From positions 1-27,194 of the forward strand of contig LPNZ01010688.1 of assembly GCA_001655205.1 (NCBI GenBank): a stretch of 27,194 nt of DNA, read 5' to 3'. Below are positions 19,987 to 27,194 of the stretch, one piece after another. Positions within the stretch are counted from its first letter, which is position 1; every line of letters starts with the position of its first letter. Source of the DNA: Lenisia limosa (Eukaryota; Breviatea). The notes beneath the pieces are model-generated. The model was not told the origin of the DNA. It was given only the letters and a program-made list of their open reading frames with translations, and searched no databases. Both the position numbers and the translations under genes were made by a program.

Positions 19987-22900
19987 ATGACACTTCTCCC
20001 CTTAAAACATTATATATTACAAAGATGTACTTTATTCCAAGGGGCCCTCCGATTTAGCCCTCTTTCCTTTTCCGGACCTCGATCACTATTGTCATCATTG
20101 AGCAGACTGCCTTTTGGAAGAGTTTGGGGGAGTCTTCGCAGTTATTCCACGCTATTTTATATTATTATAGAATAATTGTTAAATTGGACCAAAATTGGTC
20201 AGAAATTAATCTGTGCAAGATTCTGTGGGTTCATTGTTTTCATGTACAACAAATTTGAATGTGACCAAAATTTGACATTGAAACTGACAAAGGACAATAG
20301 CATATTGCCAAGAATCTTGAAAGCATTCATCTTCTGGCTTTCCTGTGATGTTTTAGAATATATGTTATTTAAATTTACTGGGTTAAGAGTGATAGTGAGT
20401 CCTAATTTTGCAGGTTACTGAAGGGTTACGAGAAGAGTTTTCATCAATTGTTGGACCATCCGGTGTTCTCACAGGTAACACTGGAACATGTGACCAAATC
20501 TAGAAATGAAACTATCTTTCTCATCCACTAAGATGTGCTGAAACGCCCAAAATCTTTATTACATGAATAGACAATTTATTTCCAGGGGATGACATAAGCG
20601 GCTTTGATGAAGATTGGCTGGCTAAATACAAAGGAAGCCCACAATGTGTAGTTTTGCCATCAACAACAGACCAAGTGAGCTGTCATCTTGTTTTTTTTAC
20701 GTTTTAGGTATCTGACATATTGGCAACATGTTATAATCACAAGTAGGTCTTTTGAAATAATACCGTGAACGGGATTGTCCTTCATTTGTTCGCTACATGT
20801 CAAAACTTGAATGTGTTTGGAAATTGGAGTGCCAGTTTGAAATATTCACCTCCCTAGCCTCGCGGTTGTTCCCCAGGGAGGTAACACCGGACTTGTCGGG
20901 GGATCCGTACCGGTCTTCGATGAAATAGTTCTGAGCACCAGAAGGCTCAATAGAATCATAAACGTTGACCCAACTACGGGAGCTGTCACCGCTCAAGTGA
21001 GAGGATTGTAATTACTTTAACATCAAAGGTCACCAATTCCTACTCATATCGGTGGCTTCATAGTAAATAAAAGTCAGTTTGAATCATGAGATAACCGTGA
21101 CACGTTCTATCTGATTGTCAATCTGAAAAAGTTGACAACCATTAGGCTGGAGTGATTTTGGGTGCTCTTGACGACTATTTAGCTGATTATGACATGACAA
21201 TTCCAATTGACCTTGGTAAAGGGGTCATGTAATGGGAAGTTGTTTTGGAATCTAACAAATGTACAGGGGCGAAAAACTCTTGCACTATTGGCGGTAACAT
21301 TTCCACCAATGCAGGGGGGATCCGACTCCTTCGCTACGGTTCGCTTCATGGAAGCACCTTGGGACTTGAAGTGGTATGTAACGGCAATTCATAAAATGGT
21401 AGATAACTTCATGGTAAAACATTGATACCCCCCTTTAGCTGTGATTTATTTATTTGTATTTTGTGTTTTCAAAATAATCTCCAAGGTACTTGCTGATGGA
21501 ACTGTTATTTCGAATCTCAACACCAATCGCAAGGATAACACCGGGTGGGTAACACTGCTGAGATTCCTAATAATCACATTGACACTGATCGGTCTTTGTA
21601 TGTAACCTCCCAGCTATGACCTGAAGCATCTCTTTATTGGCTCAGAAGGGACTCTTGGAGTGGTTACAGCATGTAGCATTCTAGCTCCGCCTAAACCATC
21701 GGTAATTTGTTCTTTCTTATTTGTCTGTTCAAGTGGCATTGTTGGCTGTCAACTCTTACAGTGATATTTTGGCCTTATTCACCAAAGCAAAGAAACAACT
21801 TGGTGAAATTCTCTCAGGTGCTCTCTCCAATTTATAATGATCTCGATTAATCACCCAGCTTTTGAATTCTTGGATGGACCATCTTTTGATCTTGTAACGC
21901 AACACATGGAAAATACCAGCAATCCCTTGGAACAAAGTTACCCGTTTTTTGCTGTTGTGGAAACCTCAGGAATGCACATGGACCATGATATTGAGGTGAG
22001 AACTCGGGACTCTGAAATGTCATTTCAAGGGTTAAAAAATGTCTTGTATAATCTCTCGTGTTTTGCACAAGTTGTAATTGTGAGTCATCTCTTGTAGAAA
22101 ATGGCAGCCTTCCTTGAAGATGCCATGACAGAAGGGCCACTGGTTGATGGGGTCATTGCTGAATCATCCAGTCAAGCTGAGAATATCTGGGCTCTTAGGG
22201 AGCAGGTAAGTATCCCACATACAAATGCATTTGGAAATCGCTTATATGGCTTCCCCTCCCCCCAAAAGTCCTTTTAGAAGACTTAATTTATTGATTACAG
22301 ATGTGCTGTTACTATATACTATATCATATATAGCTATGATTATGTTAAGGTGGCCGAGGCAGCCCAGCGACATGGCCGAGCTTTCAAATGTGAGCCTGAT
22401 GTAAAATCAATTATGAAAGAACAAATGAAATTATGGTTTTCAAACAATAATAACTTCAAAGATGACGTGTCACTTCCGACATCCGACTTTTACGCCCTCG
22501 TGAACCAGACAAAGAAGATGGTTACGGATCACAAGATCGATGCGATGACAATTGGCTACGGACATGTTGGTGACGGTATGCTTTTGCCTTTCTTGCTCTA
22601 ATTATTCTGAGTTGTCCAATTATTTTTGTCCTTTTNNNNNNNNNNNNNNNNNNNNNNNNNNNNNNNNNNNNNNNNNNNNNNNNNNNNNNNNNNNNNNNNN
22701 NNNNNNNNNNNNNNNNNNNNNNNNNNNNNNNNNNNNNNNNNNNNNNNNNNNNNNNNNNNNNCCTATGACTCTCCAATTGAAGAGGTATGCAAATTCAGAT
22801 ATGATGTTTTACCCTTGAAGCTACAACCTTGTTGTATTTCTCATCAACAAAATTGGCAATATCAAGTTTAATGGGTATAGCAGGATCCCCCCCCCCCCCN

Positions 22901-23452
22901 NNNNNNNNNNNNNNNNNNNNNNNNNNNNNNNNNNNNCCGAAGCCGTCCACACTATCACGCTTATACACTGCTTACTCCCCCCAGCTACTTGATGAATCCA
23001 TCTACCAGTTCATTGAGGACCATAAGGGCAGTGTCTCGGCTGAACACGGTAGACTTGTCTTAGAACATATGATATGATATGCATGATACGTATATATATG
23101 GACAGATAATACTATTATTGTTAATCTCCCCCTCTCAATACCTTTTTTGTTGCCCACATCACTCTTTAACTTTGAAGGAGTTGGTGTCATGAAGCCCCGA
23201 TATATTCACCACTCAAAATCAGAGGTAAGTAGGAATACTCTTGTTCAAAAAGAAAATCCCTTCTATCCTCCCCTTATCTTCTCAACTAAGCTATTAGGAG
23301 GAGATTGACCTCATGAAATCAATAAAAGATCTCTTAGATCCCAAGGTGAGCCTATCCATTCACTTATATTGTGGAACCAGGACCTACCTACCTTCAATCT
23401 CCGATTAACATTGTAGGGCATTCTCAACCCATACAAAGTACTTCCCCTTTGA
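19987..23452 (+). CDS. D2HGDH: mitochondrial D-2-hydroxyglutarate dehydrogenase, FAD-linked
   Basis: Oxidises D-2-hydroxyglutarate to 2-oxoglutarate and passes electrons to the electron-transfer flavoprotein. The first exon (19987-20121) is Arg/Ser/Leu-rich with no acidic residue ([18 protein letters not shown] onward), as in a mitochondrial presequence, and joins as RLPFGR to VTEGLREEF. The FAD-binding (PCMH) domain shows [56 protein letters not shown] and [16 protein letters not shown]. The C-terminal FAD-oxidase domain shows [40 protein letters not shown] and [17 protein letters not shown] at the stop. Other exons: 20414-20474, 20586-20674, 20708-20742, 20858-20996, 21146-21215, 21267-21373, 21486-21544, 21614-about 21701, 21734-21817, 21859-21995, 22098-22205, 22350-22389, 22462-22575, (gap)-22784, 22985-23048, 23178-23224, 23298-23345, 23417-23452. 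Gap 22636-22761 hides the NLHLN part. D-lactate dehydrogenase is the nearest alternative, but the match to D2HGDH is closer throughout. Confidence 0.93.
22937..22967 (+). repeat. dispersed intronic repeat, copy 4 (cut by gap)
   Basis: The core CCGAAGCCGTCCACACTATC and GCTTATA appears directly after gap 22900-22936, inside the D2HGDH intron 22785-22984. Here it is in the sense orientation of its host gene. The rest is lost in the gap. Confidence 0.65.
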
Positions 23453-23648
23453 TGATAATATTCTTCCCCATTATTTGTGGCAATGCACCTTTTGTTTAAC
23501 ACCGAGTTAGCGGCTATTAAATAAATAAATCACAAAACCCAACCCCACTACCAAACAATACGAACAACTGCTGCCTAATCCACTTCAACAATGAACTGAA
23601 AATGGTTAATTGAAGGAATTGAAGGGGGTAGGGGGGTGGGAGGACAAT

Positions 23649-24226
23649 TTAGCTCCAATAGAAAAGGAAGGTTGTTATCCTTCCCCCATTTCTCTTTCTT
23701 AGCTTTATCAATCCTGAATTATTCGGTCCCTAAATACGAAAGAAGAAATCGGCGAATCTTTGTCTAAGAAATTGGCGAATCTTTGTCTTGAAGGGACAGG
23801 ACGCAAGTAAAGAAATACTCACCTTGGGAGGGAAAGCTCCGTAGACACCCTTACACTCGCCTTCCATCATTCCTGGACGCTCCTCGGACTCCATCTTGAA
23901 GACATAGACAAGTTCGTCTGTGAAGAGTGAGGGAGGAAAGGAAGTCACTGCTCCGGAATCAAGCCACCGTGTAGCACTATATATGTCGATTTCAATGCTT
24001 ACCAAGGACAAGAGGGAGGATGAAGTCGTCAGGCTTCTATGGAGAGAATAAAAACAAAAATGTTACAGAAATTCAAACCTTTGGGTCCCATGTCGGCATT
24101 TCCTCGGGTTTAAAGTCCTTGATCTGGAGGGTTAGCGAGGCAAAAGGGTTCACAAACGCAGCGTCCAGTCATCAGAACTTTTGGTGCTTCAAGCTGATCA
24201 TCATCACTCCATCCATCATCACTCAT
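23649..24226 (-). CDS. small SH3-domain protein
   Basis: Exons 24158-24226, 24079-24123, 24003-24036 and 23823-23917 join in phase; a last exon, 23649-23729, is less certain. The product starts MSDDGWSDDDQLEAP. It continues with an SH3-like order: CIKDFKPEE (ALYDY-like strand), a short insert, DDFILPLVLDELVYVF (RT loop region), then GMMEGECKGVYGAFPPK, corresponding to the WW-G-E-G-x-G-x-FP-x-x-YV stretch. SH3 domains bind proline-rich peptides. The usual Trp pair is replaced by Met-Met and the final Tyr-Val is not visible, so ligand binding may differ. The product would be about 105 residues, essentially one domain. The first intron is only 34 nt, with branch-like GCTAACC. The gene is convergent to D2HGDH (about 200 bp between stops) and divergent from the kinase gene. 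I do not recognise an orthologue. Confidence 0.65.
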
Positions 24227-24533
24227 ATTGCTCTTATTAAAACCTATTAAGCGGGTTTTCATTTCACAAATTTGAGATAGTAAATTATTTCATGGGGAAA
24301 AGTTTATCCGTGGCATCCACCTTTTCTAAAATTTGCAAGGAGCACAACAAGCCTTTCTCTGCTTCCTGTCCTTTGAAGTTAATTTCAGCAACTATTGGAC
24401 CAATATCAAGCGCCACAGTCCCCAATTTTTAATCTTTTCTCTTTTTCTCCTTTTTCATCGGCAAAATTGTCACATTTCCATTGATGCCTTGAGAATTTGA
24501 AGAAAGAAACACAGTCACCAACAAATCAGCAAG
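24227..24533. promoter_or_regulatory. divergent promoter region, SH3 gene / kinase gene
   Basis: This 307-bp interval separates two start codons facing away from each other. It is A+T-rich and shows no exon or repeat. Both 5' untranslated regions must lie here. No specific factor site is claimed. Confidence 0.5.
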
Positions 24534-27194
24534 ATGCCTGATTATCCCGTGGTCAATGAGCCGATAGAGGAATCACCCCCTGCAAAGATCAAGAAGAAAT
24601 CTTCTTCAGTATGCAATTCCAACAAAATTGTGTTTCGTTGATATTATTTGTGATTCCTTACCCCCCCCCCCTTGTAGAAGAAGAAAGCCAAGAAGAAGAA
24701 GGAGACTCCAAAGCTTGTTGTTCCAGAACAGCTCCTTCAAGGTTTGAAGGAAAGGGCGCAAAAGAATCGGTATCGCTTAGTTTGGTCTGTTTACTCCCCA
24801 ACGTCACTGAGGGATTGAACGTTGGGCTGTGATGGAATATTTAAGACAATAATATTAACAAAACAAGAGTCAAGTCTGCGAACCTTTGATTTTATATTCT
24901 CAAAAAGCGATTTTCTTCTTTGAATTATTGATTTTGTTCAAGCTTCTTTTTCGAGCGGCCATTATTCTTTGTTCTTTGTTACCTTGGAGAAACATAAACA
25001 TTTTATCTTTCTTGTTTTTGTTTTTTTTCCCCATTCATTCTTCTTTTTTTCAACCGCCCAGAAACGTCCGAACGGGACCCTACTCTTGTATATAATGTCA
25101 AAGAGGTTCTTGGAAGAGGGTTGGTGGTGGTGGGTAAAGTAGTACGAAGTCATTTCAACTTATTTCTTATTTTACTCAATTTATGAACGAATGTTATTGT
25201 GTTGTTGTTGTTTTCAACCCGCGAATAATTTTTTGAATTGACCATTCCTACCCCCTGGCGGTATTAATACCCCTCCCCTATCCCCTGACTTTTTTAAGAG
25301 CGTTCGGTTCTGTGTTCCGGGCCGGTCTTCGGACAACCGGGCGCGATGTTGCCGTCAAACAGATGAAGGTGGGTGGGTGTTATTTTTCTTCTGAAAAATA
25401 AGGGGTTTTTTATTTTTATTGATCATTGGCGATGATAGGATATTTTTGGGAGTTTTTTTTTTTACTTTTCAGCTTCGTCAAGACAATATGGAGACGATAA
25501 GAGCGGAGGTGGGCTGCTGTGCGTAAAATACAAACTAAGCAAATGATATGCTCACAAAATGATGCATACATTTAAACTTGACTCTTGTTTTGTTAATATT
25601 ATTGTCTTAAATATTCCATCACAGCCCAACGTTCAATCCCTCGGTGACTCCAAAATATCACAGTTTAAGATGATGGTAAAACAGTCAATAGTATCTTTCC
25701 AGAACAATTTAAGCCTACGTAGCATCATATCGCGTCTCCCTGTTAATGCTAAGCTTGTGTTGTTAAAATATTAGAGAATGATAAATCAATCCCTCTCTTG
25801 AGTTTACCTCCCCCCCCCCTCCTCAGGTTGCGATTATGAAGAAGTTGAGATCGCCATACATTGTCCCGTACCATGGATCCTATATCCACGGTGGCATGCT
25901 CTGGATTGCAATGGAATTGGTGGGGCTTTGAAAGTGTTAATATAATGCATTGCCATTATGTAATTGATATACTACTAGTTGTTTCATAAAATGTCCAATT
26001 TTACTCCCGCCTCCCCCCCAAAGGTTGACGCGGGTTCGATCGGAGATCTAATATCCAACCGAAAACTCTCGGAAGAAGAAATCGCGGTCATTGCTGTCAA
26101 CCTCCTTCGCGGTCTTGACTACCTTCATAGTCTCAATATGGTGCACAGGTGGGATGGGCGATAAGAGCCGAAGAGTGATAAGTCTGAACATTTATTGAAT
26201 CAAAACACATGCTTCTATATAGCTAATATATAAAGGATGTTTTTTTTGTTTTTACTTGTTTAGGGACATTAAAGCTGCCAATATCCTGCTTTCTTCGTCT
26301 GGACGTGCCAAAATAGGTCCGTGGGTTGAGGGCCACAAACAGTTAATGAAACAAACCTCTTAACCGAGGGCATTCAAATGACATGTTCTTTTGATATAGT
26401 ATTCCAACGACTTGGTCTATGATTCAACATATCGCCTGGGCCACGATACCCCAGCGTGTCACCCTCCAGCTGACTTCGGAATTACTCTGGACGCTTCATC
26501 CAAAGAAGAAGATTGTGCTGAGGCTACTGGGTCTCCTTACTGGATGGTTGGAGGGGTGCTCATCTAGAATGAGAGCCAAGCGCCACCGCCACCCACACCT
26601 GATTTTGTAGTCCCCCGAGGCAGTCAACCATGAGCCCGTCACGGCCGCATCTGATATTTGGTCCGTCGGTGTGACCATGATCGAAATGGCCACAAAAGAC
26701 CCGGTATGCGATTTTGGTCACTCGGATCTGTTAATCGAAAAGAACCTTTTGTTGTGATGTTTTGAAAAGCATAACAGAGTTGATTTTGGGTTTTACATAA
26801 AGTCTCCATTTCACCCCCCCCCCCTCACAGNNNNNNNNNNNNNNNNNNNNNNNNNNNNNNNNNNNNNNNNNNNNNNNNNNNNNNNNNNNNNNNNNNNNNN
26901 NNNNNNNNNNNNNNNNNNNNNNNNNNNNNNNNNNNNNNNNNTCAATGAGGCCCCACCAAGGCTTCCGCAGGTACTATTGGCGGCTGTTATCTCCCTCTTT
27001 GATCTCTTTTGTCCCATAAAGTTGGACAAATTTCACCCACCACACAGTCCCTGGACGCCTCACCTGAATTCAACGACTTCATCAGCCGTTGTCTCGTCAA
27101 AGATCCCCTCAGACGGTCATCAGTACAGGAACTGCTCCAGGTAGGCCTTGAATTTACTACGACATAAGTGTCCCGGACATAAGAACTGCTAAGC
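24534..27194 (+). CDS. STE20-type serine/threonine protein kinase (3' end outside window)
   Basis: Visible exons: 24534-24608, 24678-24741, 25062-25119, 25299-25368, 25473-25508, 25827-25919, 26024-26148, 26264-26316, 26470-26546, 26611-26703, (gap)-26970, 27048-27140. The product begins MPDYPVVNEPIEESPP, then a Lys-rich run, then the kinase domain. Subdomains in order are the Gly loop GRGAFGSVF, DVAVKQMK with the ATP-binding Lys, helix C RAEVAIMKKLRSPYIVPYHG, hinge IAMELVDAGSIGDL, catalytic HRDIKAANIL, ADFGIT, ATGSPYWMSPE, SDIWSVGVTMIEMA, and ISRCLVKDPLRRSS. The GSIGDL and HRDIKAANIL motifs and the TGSPYWMSPE activation segment point to the STE20 (MST/PAK-like) group, which acts in MAPK or Hippo-like cascades. 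Ser replaces Ala in the usual APE. The domain is complete except for residues hidden in gap 26831-26941. What follows the kinase domain, and hence the subfamily, is beyond the window. Confidence 0.9.
24803..24875 (+). repeat. 73-bp inverted repeat, left arm (kinase intron 2)
   Basis: The reverse complement occurs at 25576-25648 with one mismatch over 73 bp. This arm is inside intron 24742-25061. It starts GTCACTGAGGGATTGAACG and ends AACAAGAGTCAAGT. Confidence 0.9.
25576..25648 (-). repeat. 73-bp inverted repeat, right arm (kinase intron 5)
   Basis: Partner of 24803-24875 in opposite orientation, inside intron 25509-25826. Exons 3, 4 and 5 of the kinase lie between the two arms. Confidence 0.9.

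Noticed and set aside
20176-20421. 81-codon plus-strand frame upstream of the second D2HGDH exon
   Set aside because: It is A+T-rich and lies in the first intron; exon 1 joins directly to 20414 as RLPFGR-VTEGL, as expected for the family.
24770-24832. Extension of kinase exon 2 past 24741
   Set aside because: Only the donor at 24742 gives the correct phase with exon 3 (TSERDPTLVYNVKE); longer versions frameshift into a stop.

Overview
The window comes from the nuclear genome of an intron-dense microbial eukaryote. Short GT-AG introns, mostly about 35-320 nt, interrupt nearly every gene. Several carry UACUAAC-like branch points, and many have a C-rich tract just before the acceptor. No bacterial operon signals are visible and the standard stop codons are used. 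The lineage cannot be fixed from the sequence alone. There are fourteen runs of N; most of the larger ones sit at or beside G or C homopolymers, so several exons are hidden.

Layout: 1-1950 shows no gene I can support, only one small foldback repeat. On the minus strand, 1952-6050 holds a multi-exon gene for an unrecognised membrane protein (signal-peptide-like start, Cys-rich middle, C-terminal membrane helix). A 40-bp minisatellite lies at its 5' side. On the plus strand, 6385-6765 is an open exon of an unrecognised protein. On the minus strand, 7000-8045 contains weak exon candidates. From 8046 to about 11518 (minus) lies the most striking locus: 12 box C/D snoRNA-like sequences, one per intron, in four families (transcript order B C B C B A A A A B C D). 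They are separated by 43-62-nt exons that have no common reading frame. This looks like a non-coding snoRNA host gene.

On the plus strand, 12015-16022 encodes an unrecognised protein of about 19 exons with an ERCC1-like helix-hairpin-helix near the start. Convergent to it, 16463-19795 (minus) is a complete 13-exon ESS2/DGCR14 spliceosome-associated protein. It shares a 191-bp divergent promoter region with the plus-strand gene at 19987-23452, a mitochondrial D-2-hydroxyglutarate dehydrogenase. A small SH3 protein gene follows at 23649-24226 (minus). A STE20-type kinase gene begins divergently at 24534 and runs off the window end.

Two classes of non-coding repeat are notable besides the snoRNAs. 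A dispersed element of about 110 bp is present four times, each time inside an intron. A near-identical 73-bp inverted pair occupies two introns of the kinase gene. The genes are ordinary housekeeping functions without an obvious shared pathway, apart from an RNA-processing flavour: the snoRNA host (rRNA modification) and ESS2 (splicing).
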